Shown piece by piece: positions 34,194 through 41,760 of a DNA stretch of 45,847 nucleotides (position 1 is the stretch's first letter; the number at the start of each line of letters is the position of its first letter). The notes under the pieces are model-generated. The model was not told the DNA's origin. It saw nothing but the letters and a program-made list of their open reading frames with translations, and ran no database searches. The position numbers were made by a program, and so were the translations under genes. This DNA comes from Prosthecobacter sp. (GTDB lineage: Bacteria; Verrucomicrobiota; Verrucomicrobiia; Verrucomicrobiales; Verrucomicrobiaceae), in NCBI RefSeq assembly GCF_014879935.1, contig NZ_JACSRD010000278.1, positions 1 through 45,847 of the forward strand. The letters run 5' to 3'.

Positions 34194-35087
34194 CGGTTGG
34201 CGGTCGGCGTGGAGCTTGATGTGCAGGTGGATGTGGTCGTTGACGATGTGTTTGCCGAGGAAGCGGAAGAGTCGGCCGGAGCCGTAAACGCTGCCGAACT
34301 GGGTGCGATCGAGATCGAGCACGCCCTGCGCGGTGAGGCGTTTTCCATCGGCGGTGGCGGCGAGGATGGGAAATTCGATCTCGCGGGTGATGCCGCGCAG
34401 AGTGAAGTGACCACGCAGAAGGTAATTCGGTGTGCCGTCGGTGCAGGTGGCGAGCGGTGTGATGCTTTCCGCGACGAATTCGGCCACGGGATGATGAGCG
34501 ACATCGAAGAAGTCGTCGCTGTGCAGATGCGCGATGAGCATCTGGTTCATCGCGGAGTCGCTGATGTCTTCGCAGGCGATGCTGTCCATCGCGATGCGAA
34601 AACGGGCAGCGACGAGCGCGTTGTCGCGCAGCGTGATCTCGCCATCGGCGAGGCGCACGGAGCCGCTGTGATGGTTGAAGAGATTGCGGCCGGTCCAGCG
34701 GATGAGGCTCTGCTCGGTGTCTGCACGGAAGGTGCCGCTGAGCGAAGGCGCGGCTGGCGGTGTGCCTTCCCCTCCGAGCGGCAATCCGGCCGCGCTCCAT
34801 GCTTCGAGACCGCCGTCGAAGGCGGTCACATGGGTAAAACCGGCGGCGGTGAGCTTTTGAGCGGCGACTTGCGCATCGAGCGAGCCACTGCCCGCGCCAT
34901 ACACAATGATGGCGCGAGCTTTGTCGGTGGTGAGAGCGGCGATTTGATCAAAGAAGGCCACTTCATACACACAGGCCTGCTTCGAGCCGGGAATGCGTCT
35001 CGCGGCGAAAACCTCCTCCGGCAGGACCTGCACGAGCAACGGCGCGTCCGCGGAGGACAGAAGGGTTTGGAGCTCGGAGGTAGTCAT
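34191..35087 (-). CDS. Rhodanese-like/YceI-like fusion protein
   Basis: 298 aa, no signal peptide. Residues 1-105 form a rhodanese-like domain (PEEVFAARRIPGSKQACVYE; GFTHVTAFDGGLEAWSAAGLPL), but the active-site loop reads VYGAGSGS with Gly64 where the catalytic Cys should be, so sulfur transfer is unlikely. Residues about 118-295 form a YceI-like lipocalin barrel (WTGRNLFNHHSGSVRLADGE; HFTLRGITREIEFPI). YceI proteins bind isoprenoid or amphiphilic ligands and are normally secreted; here the domain is predicted cytoplasmic. The fusion and the missing Cys are unusual. Confidence 0.8.
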   Translation of the reverse strand: MTTSELQTLLSSADAPLLVQVLPEEVFAARRIPGSKQACVYEVAFFDQIAALTTDKARAIIVYGAGSGSLDAQVAAQKLTAAGFTHVTAFDGGLEAWSAAGLPLGGEGTPPAAPSLSGTFRADTEQSLIRWTGRNLFNHHSGSVRLADGEITLRDNALVAARFRIAMDSIACEDISDSAMNQMLIAHLHSDDFFDVAHHPVAEFVAESITPLATCTDGTPNYLLRGHFTLRGITREIEFPILAATADGKRLTAQGVLDLDRTQFGSVYGSGRLFRFLGKHIVNDHIHLHIKLHADRQP

Positions 35088-35136
35088 AATGGACGAGGTG
35101 GTAAGAGGTGGGTGCGATCAGGCGGTCAGAGGAGAG

Positions 35137-35165
35137 TTGGCAAAAGCGGCGTGGCGTGTTACGAA
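35137..35165 (+). promoter_or_regulatory. Putative promoter of the MntA/HepT pair
   Basis: TTGGCA (35137-35142), a 17-nt spacer, TACGAA (35160-35165, a weak -10 match), then 6 nt to the ATG at 35172. The geometry is the same as at the other two TA operons and implies a leaderless mRNA. Confidence 0.4.
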
Positions 35166-35171
35166 TGGAGC

Positions 35172-35465
35172 ATGACCAAGCGCGAGCTCGTCCACAACCA
35201 CCGCGATGCGATCCTCGGGGCCGCCATGGGCCTCGGGGCGGAGCGTATTCGTTTGTTCGGCTCGGTGGCGCGTGGGGATGAGAGTGAAGGCAGCGACATC
35301 GACTTCATCGTGCGGATGAAGCCCGAAATGGATGCCTTTGCACTCGTAGAGCTGCGGGACCGGCTCCAGGGCATCCTCGGCTGTGAGGTGGATGTGCTGA
35401 CGGAGCATCGCTGGATGCGCGACCGGCTGAAACGCGAGATCGAGGAGGTGGCCGTCGAGCCATGA
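35172..35465 (+). CDS. MntA-like minimal nucleotidyltransferase antitoxin
   Basis: 97 aa from the ATG at 35172; the frame is open far upstream, but the family start and size fit this ATG. The nucleotidyltransferase motif GSx10DxD is complete: Gly30-Ser31 and Asp42/Asp44 in LFGSVARGDESEGSDIDFIV. MntA antitoxins neutralise HepT by adding AMP to the Tyr of its RNase motif. The stop overlaps the HepT-like start by 4 bp (ATGA). Confidence 0.88.
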   Translation: MTKRELVHNHRDAILGAAMGLGAERIRLFGSVARGDESEGSDIDFIVRMKPEMDAFALVELRDRLQGILGCEVDVLTEHRWMRDRLKREIEEVAVEP

Positions 35466-35809
35466 AGGGGCCGCGAGGAGATGCGGCGCGGCTTCAGGAC
35501 ATCCTGGACGCCATCGCCGCGATCGATAGACATCCGCTGGAGAACCGGGATGCTTTCGACGCGGACGAGTTGCTGCGCTTTTTTGTGCTGAAGCATATCG
35601 AGATCCTCGGCGAGGCGGTTTTCAAGCTCAGCGATGATTTGAAGCTGCGTCACCCGCAGGTGCCGTGGGACAAGGTGGAAAAGACGCGTCATATCCTGGT
35701 GCATGATTACTTTGACGTGAACTGGGACATCGTCTGGCGCATCGCCACCATACATCTGGTCGAGTTGAAACCTCAAATCGAGTCGGTGATCGAGAGCGAA
35801 GGCGTTTGA
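35462..35809 (+). CDS. HepT-like HEPN ribonuclease toxin (DUF86)
   Basis: 115 aa, all-helical HEPN domain. The RNase motif Rx4HxY is intact in TRHILVHDYFDV (Arg76, His81, Tyr83); Tyr83 is the expected target of AMPylation by the upstream MntA-like protein. The motif HIEILGEAVFKLS is also typical of DUF86. Together with the upstream gene it forms a HEPN-MNT (type VII) TA module, the third TA system in this window. Confidence 0.9.
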   Translation: MKGPRGDAARLQDILDAIAAIDRHPLENRDAFDADELLRFFVLKHIEILGEAVFKLSDDLKLRHPQVPWDKVEKTRHILVHDYFDVNWDIVWRIATIHLVELKPQIESVIESEGV

Positions 35810-35818
35810 GTGCCACGA

Positions 35819-36199
35819 TCACTTCACCAGGCCGAGCCAGGCTTTGCGCTCGGTGAAGAGCAGGAAGGCGGAGAGCACGCAAATGGTGATGAGAGCGGGG
35901 TCTGCGATGTAGGCGCACTTGGCGAGGAAGACGTGGAAGCAGAGGATGTTCACGATGATCGGCCCGAGCACGAGGAGGCCGAGATTTCGCGTCTTGGGTA
36001 GCAGCAGGAGCAATCCGCCGAGGATTTCGAGCACCTTCACAAAGCTCATGTAGCCCGTGGGGCCGACGGCGGCGAAGAAATCGCCCGGAGGCGTGCCTGC
36101 AGGCGGTGGTGGTGGCATTTTGCCGGTGAAATACATGGCTCCGAAGAAAACGAAGGCGGCTCCGAGGAGGGATGAGGCGATGGTAGCGATGAGTTTCAT
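35819..36199 (-). CDS. DoxX-like small membrane protein
   Basis: 126 aa from the ATG at 36199. Four predicted membrane helices: LIATIASSLLGAAFVFFGAMYF, FVKVLEILGGLLLLLP, LGLLVLGPIIVNILCFHVFL and PALITICVLSAFLLF (each located by its first ten residues). The second helix (KVLEILGGLLLL) resembles DoxX/DoxD-type proteins. Function unknown; DoxX relatives are linked to thiosulfate oxidation or redox control. It lies 37 bp downstream of the pirin gene on the same strand, so the two may share a transcript. Confidence 0.72.
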   Translation of the reverse strand: MKLIATIASSLLGAAFVFFGAMYFTGKMPPPPPAGTPPGDFFAAVGPTGYMSFVKVLEILGGLLLLLPKTRNLGLLVLGPIIVNILCFHVFLAKCAYIADPALITICVLSAFLLFTERKAWLGLVK

Positions 36200-36205
36200 G
36201 GGGGT

Positions 36206-36227
36206 GGAGTGTTGGAGTTGTGGAGTG
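36206..36227 (-). repeat. ACTCCA-repeat leader before the DoxX-like start codon
   Basis: On the minus strand, CACTCCA-CAACTCCAA-CACTCC style units stand directly upstream of ATGAAACTC, closely matching the leader of the OYE gene at 34100-34120. Confidence 0.4.
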
Positions 36228-36236
36228 AGGGTTGGA

Positions 36237-36938
36237 TTAAGCGAGATCGAAGAGGAGAGCCTCGGCGTCATCGGAGGCGGTGAGGGTGAGCGTGCCGGTG
36301 TCCTCGGTGGAGAAAGCGTCGCCGGGGCTCAGCGTGCTGCCGTGCGCGGTGATGCTGCCTTTGATAAGCTGGAACCACACGCCGCGGCCGGTTTGGACCT
36401 CGTGGGTGATGCTCTGCCCCTTCGGAAGGCGCACGCGGTAGATGTCGGCGTCCTGATGGATGGTGGCGCTGCCTTCGCGGCCATCGGGCGAGATGACGAG
36501 CACTTTCGGCTCGTTTTCCTTCGCCGGATCGGGATGCCACTCGGTGTAACTCGGCGTGAGGCCACGCTGACGCGGACGGATCCAGATTTGCAGAAGCGAT
36601 GCGCCCTCGGTCTTCGAGGGATTGAATTCGCTGTGCGTCACGCCGCGACCCGCGCTCATGAGCTGGACCTGACCGGGCAGGAGCGTGCGGCCATTCCCCA
36701 TGCTGTCCTTGTGAGCCAGCGCACCCCAGAGGATGTAGCTGAAGATCTCCATGTCCGAGTGCGGATGCGTGGGAAAGCCCGCGCCGGGAGCGATGATGTC
36801 CTGATTGATCACCCGCAGGCTGCGGAAGCCCATGTGCGCCGGATCGTAGTAATCGGCGAAGGAGAAGGTGTGGAAGCTGTCGAGCCAGCCGTGGTCGGCA
36901 TGGCCGCGTTCGTTGGATTTGCGATGGGTGAGTTTCAT
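36237..36938 (-). CDS. Pirin-family protein
   Basis: 233 aa from the ATG at 36938. The N-terminal cupin shows the pirin signature HGWLDSFHTFSFADYYDP and the metal ligands in PHSDMEIFSYILWGALAHKDSMG (core PTHPHSDMEIFSYI), with VTHSEFNPS after it. The C-terminal cupin is degenerate, as is usual. Bacterial pirins such as YhhW act as quercetin 2,3-dioxygenases in vitro or as redox-linked regulators. It is the first gene of a likely pirin/DoxX-like unit. Confidence 0.9.
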   Translation of the reverse strand: MKLTHRKSNERGHADHGWLDSFHTFSFADYYDPAHMGFRSLRVINQDIIAPGAGFPTHPHSDMEIFSYILWGALAHKDSMGNGRTLLPGQVQLMSAGRGVTHSEFNPSKTEGASLLQIWIRPRQRGLTPSYTEWHPDPAKENEPKVLVISPDGREGSATIHQDADIYRVRLPKGQSITHEVQTGRGVWFQLIKGSITAHGSTLSPGDAFSTEDTGTLTLTASDDAEALLFDLA

Positions 36939-37193
36939 AACGGCGATGCATTCGCGCATCTGGCGTCAGTCCTCCAATGCCACTTGCTTCACAAGTTCAT
37001 GCCGGATGGTAATCAAAGAGGCCGAAGCCCAATCGCCACAAAAGTTGTGGGCGAGGCGAGCGCGGCAGCGTCCTGGAGTGCTCCAGCCCTCTGGAGCTTT
37101 CGTGAACCTGGGGACGCTCAAAAGCGCTGGAGGACCGGAGGACCAGCGCACTCCAAAACGCTGCCGCGAGCCACGCACACCCATCAGCAGAGT
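36939..37193. repeat. Intergenic region with a large imperfect inverted repeat
   Basis: No gene is seen. Left arm (37055-37081) and right arm (37148-37172) share CGCGGCAGCGT-NN-TGGAGTGC in opposite orientation (19 of 21 bases identical). Between them are a GCTCCAG-CCCT-CTGGAGC hairpin (37080-37097) and a GCGCTGG/CCAGCGC stem (37124-37149). The whole could fold into a cruciform with internal hairpins. It lies between the pirin start and the PQQ-propeller stop. Confidence 0.65.
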
Positions 37194-39503
37194 TCACTTC
37201 TCGCCTTTGACCACCTTCCGCAAGGCGCGGTAGCCGTATTCGTTCAACAGAGCGATGGCTCCCAGGTCGCTGGAATCTCTCGCTACGTCAGAATAGGAAT
37301 TGAGCGAGTTGTAAACGGACTCCATCGCGGCTTCGAGAGACTCGGCACGCAAAGCGGGATCGTGCGCCTTGTGCAGCGACTCGATGGCGTTGACGAAGTG
37401 AAAGGTGAACTCCAGACGCTTCGCATTGTAGAGCGTGAAGCTGCGTGAGCCTTCACGCGCGCGGGTGTTGGCCCGGTACATCTCATTCATGGCGTTCTGA
37501 AAGTGTGTTTTGACCTGCGTGAGCCACTCGGGCACGGGACCGGTGGCATGCAGATGCCGCACGAGCATCTCAGGGGCGGGAAAGCCAAGTTTTGGGTCGT
37601 TTTGGGCGATCAATTGATTCGCTTTGTCGATCTCCTGGAAGCCGAGCCACAGGCGCTCCGCCACGCCTTCGCCGCACATCGGCGTGACGAGTTCGCTCAG
37701 GGCTTTCTCGTCGCGGAAGTCGTTTTTGGGCAGAACAGAGACCACGATCGGTTCAGCTGTGACGACCTCAAAGCCGAGTTTGGCGGCTTTTTCGCGGAAA
37801 CGGGCCGTGACGGCTGCCGCATCGGGATTGCCGAAGGTTTTTGCGCCTCGGAAGGCTTTGCGGCCAGCGGTGTCGCCATCGACGCGGATCGGTGTGAAGG
37901 GCGCGACATTCTTTGGCACGGCAATGCTGGTGTAGCCGAGTTTTTTGAGCTGCTGGAGGCGTTGATCGAGTTCGTCTTCGGTCCACGACTCCTGGCCCAT
38001 GGCGTTGCCGGTGTAGCCGTTCCAAAGCCGTGATTTGCTCACAGGCTGGAGGCTGATCTCGCCAGCAGACGGCTGAGACGTGTTCTCCGCCAAGCCCGAC
38101 TGCGCACCGCCTGCCGCGACGCAGAAGAGATTTTCACGCGTGCGGATGTAAAGACGACCATCGGCGATGCTCGGCGTGGCGATGATCTCTTCGCCGATGT
38201 CGTTTTTGCCGAGCACCTTCAACTCGGGTCCGTCCTCAAGCACAACGACAAAACCGTTCTTGCCCGCGATGTAGATCTTGCCATCCGCAGCGACGGGCGA
38301 GGCGAAGTAATCGCCGAAATTGCCGAGGCGGCTGCGGTCCCAGAGTGTTTTGCCGTCCTTGATGTCGTAGCAGCTCGACATGCCGCCGCTTTTCACGAGA
38401 TGGAGACGGCCATTGTAAACCAGAGGCGAAGCGATGTTTGACGGCGTCTTGGGGTCGAGGTTCCAAAGCAAATGCGTCTTCGTCACATCGCCTTTGCCAC
38501 CGCCTCGGATGGCCTGGATGATGTTTCCACCAGCGGCCATGTTGTCAGGCGATTGGAAGGCGGTGTCGATCTCGTCCGGATCAATCAGGCCGTTCTTGTT
38601 CTTGTCGGAGGCGTCGAAGCGTTCGTGAAATTCCTTCGGCGTCTCGTCGCGGGCGAGGATCTTGTCCTGATTCGTATCGAGCCATTCGAGCAACGCATGC
38701 TTCAACGTGCGTGTGGCATCACCATAACTCTGCACAGCGATGTAGATGATGTCGTCCTGCACGACTGGCGAGGTCATGATGGTGCGCAGCAGCGTGTTGC
38801 AGGTCCATTTTTCAGCGCCTGTGGCGGGATCGTAGCCTTTCATCTTGCCGCTGCCGGCCACGACGATATCGCCTTTGCAGATCACGGGCACGGCGTAGCC
38901 GGCGAGCATGTCTTTGCGCAGCGTCTTCCATCTTTCCTTTCCCGTTTTGGCATCCACGGCGACGAGGAAGGGCGCGAGGTCGTCGTCCTGGCAGAAGATG
39001 ACCATGCCGTCATGCACGATGGCGGAGGAGGCCGCGCCCCAGTCCATGAGATAAGCCGGACGCGGCATGGAGTAGCGCCAGAGTTCCTTGCCCGTAGCGA
39101 AATCAAAGGCCAGCAGGCCGATCGTGCTGAAATGCACATAAACACGCTCGCCATCGGTGGTGGGTGTCGATGAGGCGTGGCTGTTCGGCGGCGTGATGCG
39201 CGGCAGTGTGCCGGTGTCGAACTCCGACTTCCACTTTGGAGCGCCCGTGGCGGCGTCAAAGGCCTGCAGTGCGACTTTGCCATCGCCCGCCATGCCGGTG
39301 GCAAACACGACGCCGTTTTTCACGATCGCGGAGCCAACGCCATCGCCGAGCCGTGCCTTCCAGGCGATGTTTTTGTCCGCCGAGAACTCGGCCGGGACAT
39401 TTTTCGAGCTGGAAATGCCGCTGCCATTGCTGCCGCGGAACTGCGCCCAGTCCTCGGCTTGCAGAGATGAGACGATGAGGGCGAGAGTGCAGAGTCTTTT
39501 CAC
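37194..39503 (-). CDS. Exported PQQ-like beta-propeller protein with EF-hands and a C-terminal helical region
   Basis: 769 aa from a GTG at 39503, chosen because it opens a compact signal peptide (KRLCTLALIVSSLQA); an ATG at 39536 would add 11 residues. The propeller starts WAQFRGSNGSG and repeats 'v.afDa.TGk..W' blades (for example AFDFATGKELWRY, AVDAKTGKERWKT, GYDPATGAEKWTC). Within the propeller two EF-hand-like calcium loops appear at about 276-287 (DTNQDKILARDE) and 300-311 (DKNKNGLIDPDE). After about residue 480 comes a roughly 290-residue mostly helical region I do not recognise. Likely periplasmic, possibly a scaffold or dehydrogenase-like protein; PQQ binding is not shown. Confidence 0.83.
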   Translation of the reverse strand: MKRLCTLALIVSSLQAEDWAQFRGSNGSGISSSKNVPAEFSADKNIAWKARLGDGVGSAIVKNGVVFATGMAGDGKVALQAFDAATGAPKWKSEFDTGTLPRITPPNSHASSTPTTDGERVYVHFSTIGLLAFDFATGKELWRYSMPRPAYLMDWGAASSAIVHDGMVIFCQDDDLAPFLVAVDAKTGKERWKTLRKDMLAGYAVPVICKGDIVVAGSGKMKGYDPATGAEKWTCNTLLRTIMTSPVVQDDIIYIAVQSYGDATRTLKHALLEWLDTNQDKILARDETPKEFHERFDASDKNKNGLIDPDEIDTAFQSPDNMAAGGNIIQAIRGGGKGDVTKTHLLWNLDPKTPSNIASPLVYNGRLHLVKSGGMSSCYDIKDGKTLWDRSRLGNFGDYFASPVAADGKIYIAGKNGFVVVLEDGPELKVLGKNDIGEEIIATPSIADGRLYIRTRENLFCVAAGGAQSGLAENTSQPSAGEISLQPVSKSRLWNGYTGNAMGQESWTEDELDQRLQQLKKLGYTSIAVPKNVAPFTPIRVDGDTAGRKAFRGAKTFGNPDAAAVTARFREKAAKLGFEVVTAEPIVVSVLPKNDFRDEKALSELVTPMCGEGVAERLWLGFQEIDKANQLIAQNDPKLGFPAPEMLVRHLHATGPVPEWLTQVKTHFQNAMNEMYRANTRAREGSRSFTLYNAKRLEFTFHFVNAIESLHKAHDPALRAESLEAAMESVYNSLNSYSDVARDSSDLGAIALLNEYGYRALRKVVKGEK

Positions 39504-39842
39504 GGCAGACCCATACGCTACGGGACGGAAGCCCATATCAGGGAGACTCCAAGATGGTTCTGGCATGCGGCAAGGCGGGCCATCGCCTCCACGATCGAGG
39601 GCGTTTCGCTGGACGGACGGATCATCGTGTCCGGGCTGGGCCGTCGGGCATGTTGGTGTTGGCGGTGCAAATGATCGTTTGGAGCCACGATGATGTCATG
39701 CTCCAGGCCCAGACAGATCGATGTCTGGGGGATGCGTGAACCAACAGTTTATCGCACCGCAGGGGGCGCGGGGAGAATCCGGCATCACAGTTCCGGCCTG
39801 CGTGATGAGTCTCCCGGCACGCTCAGGCTGAACAAGACGCTG
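39504..39842. other. Intergenic stretch without a convincing gene
   Basis: 339 bp between the propeller start and the GTPase stop. Short open frames exist on both strands but none has family-like composition or a good start. One hairpin is seen, CCCAGACA/TGTCTGGG with a 6-nt loop (39708-39729). It must hold the propeller promoter and perhaps the end of the GTPase-operon transcript; no promoter is clear to me. Confidence 0.5.
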
Positions 39843-40364
39843 TCAGTGCCTGAGCGAGAGGAGCGTCTGGATCAGCAGCAGCACGTCTTTGCGGCGACGT
39901 GCATCCACGGCGAGGATGGGGACGCGGAGGGTGAAGAGATCGAGGTATTCGCGGTAGTCCTCGATGGCGGGCGTGGACTTCACATCCGTGCGCGTGATGC
40001 CGATGACGAGGCGCTGGTCGCGGATGAACTGGCTGAAGGCGTCGGTGTAGGTCTTGATGTCGGCGAGCGGGTCCTGGCGGGCGTTGTCGAGCATCAAGAT
40101 GAGTCCGCCGCCGCCCTTGGTGAGGATTTCCCACATGAAATCGAAGCGCTCCTGGCCGGGCGTGCCGTAAAGGTGAACGCGGTCGCCGTTGTCGAGGGAG
40201 ATGCGGCCGTAGTCCATGGCCACCGTGGTTGTTTGCTTGCGCTCGCGCGTGTCGTCGCTGGCTGAAACGTCGGTGAGGATGGGCGGGACCTCGCTGACGG
40301 AGCAGATGGCGGTGGTTTTGCCAGCGCCGACGGGACCGGCGAAGATGATTTTGCGCTGCTTCAT
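39843..40364 (-). CDS. Ras-like small GTPase (CvnD/COG2229-like)
   Basis: 173 aa from the ATG at 40364. G1/P-loop is GPVGAGKTT (residues 10-18), switch I TTTVAMDYGRI (about 45-55), G3 YGTPGQERFDFMW (66-78), and the G4 position reads TRTD (124-127) instead of NKxD, as is common in this prokaryotic GTPase family. The switch II Gln71 is present. Such GTPases cycle with Roadblock/LC7 partners, as MglA does with MglB. It is the last gene of a six-gene minus-strand operon with two Roadblock-type genes, a globin, a hemerythrin and a kinase. Probably the output switch of that system. Confidence 0.9.
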   Translation of the reverse strand: MKQRKIIFAGPVGAGKTTAICSVSEVPPILTDVSASDDTRERKQTTTVAMDYGRISLDNGDRVHLYGTPGQERFDFMWEILTKGGGGLILMLDNARQDPLADIKTYTDAFSQFIRDQRLVIGITRTDVKSTPAIEDYREYLDLFTLRVPILAVDARRRKDVLLLIQTLLSLRH

Positions 40365-40399
40365 GGAAACGGCGTGCGGAGGGGCGGTTGCATGACGGA

Positions 40400-41035
40400 T
40401 CAGCGGCCAAACTGCCACCATTTCTTCTCCGGCTTCGGTTCTTCATGCACGGCAGGTGGTGGAGCGGCCTGAACGGGCGGCGGCACCCGCTGCGTGACGG
40501 GTTGTTCCGGCCCGGGAGCCGATTCCGGCGTGGGAGCTGGTGCAGGAGGAATCGTCGCGGGTTCAGGACTGGCTTCCGGCACGGCGGCGGGTGCAGGCAC
40601 GCAGGGGTTCACCACAGGAGCGCCGCCTTCACCGGAGACGTGGGCGAGCTGGGCGTCGATGCCCTGGATGTGCTGCACGAGCCAGGCGGTGAGCGTTTTG
40701 TACATCCGCGTGGCGATCTCGTTGGAGTCGCCGCCGCCATCGAGTTCCGCCCGGAAGGCGAGGAAGGTCTGGATGAACTGGGCGTGTGCGTCCTTGTTCC
40801 GCGCGGCATAGGGGCATTTCAGGCGCTCCATGCAGCCCTCCTCGTTGCAGAAGTGCCACTCGGTGTAGTACTGGAGCAGGTTGACGATTTTTTTGAGCGA
40901 CTGCGCGGTCTGGCCGCTCTCGATGGCACCGGCGAGATCGTTGATGATGTCGATGAGATACTTGTGCTGGTTGTCGATGGCACGGTTCCCGGTTTTGAGG
41001 GCGTCCGACCACTGGACTTTCATGGACTGGCTCAT
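40400..41035 (-). CDS. Bacteriohemerythrin with Pro-rich C-terminal tail
   Basis: 211 aa. Residues 1-132 are a hemerythrin domain starting KVQWSDALKTGNRAIDNQH. Expected di-iron ligands are His24, His61, Glu65, His84, His122 and Asp127 (HFCNEE, DAHAQF, HIQGID). The remaining ligand, usually a His four residues before His84, is Asn80. Cys63, Cys68 and Cys74 cluster near the site. Residues 135-200 are a Pro/Ala-rich linker ending in KKWWQFGR, a possible interaction tag. Hemerythrins bind O2 or NO; the altered ligand may change this. An ATG at 41023 is an alternative start. Gaps are 27 bp to the globin gene and 35 bp to the GTPase gene. Confidence 0.88.
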   Translation of the reverse strand: MSQSMKVQWSDALKTGNRAIDNQHKYLIDIINDLAGAIESGQTAQSLKKIVNLLQYYTEWHFCNEEGCMERLKCPYAARNKDAHAQFIQTFLAFRAELDGGGDSNEIATRMYKTLTAWLVQHIQGIDAQLAHVSGEGGAPVVNPCVPAPAAVPEASPEPATIPPAPAPTPESAPGPEQPVTQRVPPPVQAAPPPAVHEEPKPEKKWWQFGR

Positions 41036-41062
41036 GGCGCGATGGGGCTGGGGCTGGCGTTT

Positions 41063-41677
41063 CTAGCTGACGGGGTAGGGGCCGAGCAGGCGGTGGTAGT
41101 GCTGGATCTTCTTCTGCACCTCCATGGCGACCATGCGGTTGAGCACGGGCTCCTTCAGGCCGCATTCCCGCACGGCGTTCAGGTATTCCTGGTGGTAGCC
41201 TTCCACGGCGAGCGCGGCGAGGCAGTTTGTGACGCGGAGGAAGGCCTGGATCACGCGCTCGGCGGAGGCTTCCTCGAAGATCTCGAAGGCGTGCGCGGTC
41301 AGCAGGGTCTGCAGCCGGCCGAACATCGACACGACAAACACATGCTCCACCTGGTGCTGCACGTGGATGAGTCCGACGAGCCAGTGCCAGGTCCAGAAAC
41401 GGTCGTCATAGCGGCCGCTGACTAGCGACTCGAACCACAGCCGCAGCGTGCGTTCGCGCTCGCCACGATCCTGGTTGAGCTTTTTGAAGACGGCGGCTGT
41501 GGCTGGGAAGGCGTAGAGGGTGTCGTAGAACCCGGTCGCGATCTGCGTGCCGAACGGGCGCAGGCTCTCGGACGCGTCCTGGAGGACGCGGCAGTCCTCA
41601 TCGGTGAAGCCTGTGAGCGCCCTGGCCTTTTCGAGCACGAGGCGCCAGGGCTCGGCGGGAGCGGTGTCGGAGGGCAT
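41063..41677 (-). CDS. Stand-alone protoglobin / globin-sensor-like protein
   Basis: 204 aa. It resembles the globin domain of globin-coupled sensors/protoglobin (PF11563): FTDEDCRVLQDASESLRPFG, GFYDTLYAFPATAAVF, then WHWLVGLIHVQHQVEHVFVV (core GLIHVQHQVEH), with His105 the likely proximal haem ligand. His108 and His112 are nearby. No output domain (methyl-accepting or GGDEF) is fused, so any signal must pass to partners; the operon offers Roadblock proteins, a GTPase and a kinase. Haem binding and the ligand (O2, NO or CO) are inferred. Confidence 0.75.
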   Translation of the reverse strand: MPSDTAPAEPWRLVLEKARALTGFTDEDCRVLQDASESLRPFGTQIATGFYDTLYAFPATAAVFKKLNQDRGERERTLRLWFESLVSGRYDDRFWTWHWLVGLIHVQHQVEHVFVVSMFGRLQTLLTAHAFEIFEEASAERVIQAFLRVTNCLAALAVEGYHQEYLNAVRECGLKEPVLNRMVAMEVQKKIQHYHRLLGPYPVS

Positions 41678-41760
41678 CGAACGTGGAAGGTGTGCGGTGC
41701 TGTTGAAATGCGGGGACTTCCTGCGGACGCGAATCTCCAGTGTGAGTGTTGCCGCGCGGA

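Noticed and set aside
34029..35171. Upstream in-frame extension of the MntA-like gene
   Set aside because: The extension overlaps the rhodanese-YceI gene in antisense; the nucleotidyltransferase family start and size fit the ATG at 35172.
39554..39739. Small plus-strand frame in the 339-bp gap
   Set aside because: No recognisable family, no ribosome-binding or promoter signal, composition like non-coding sequence.
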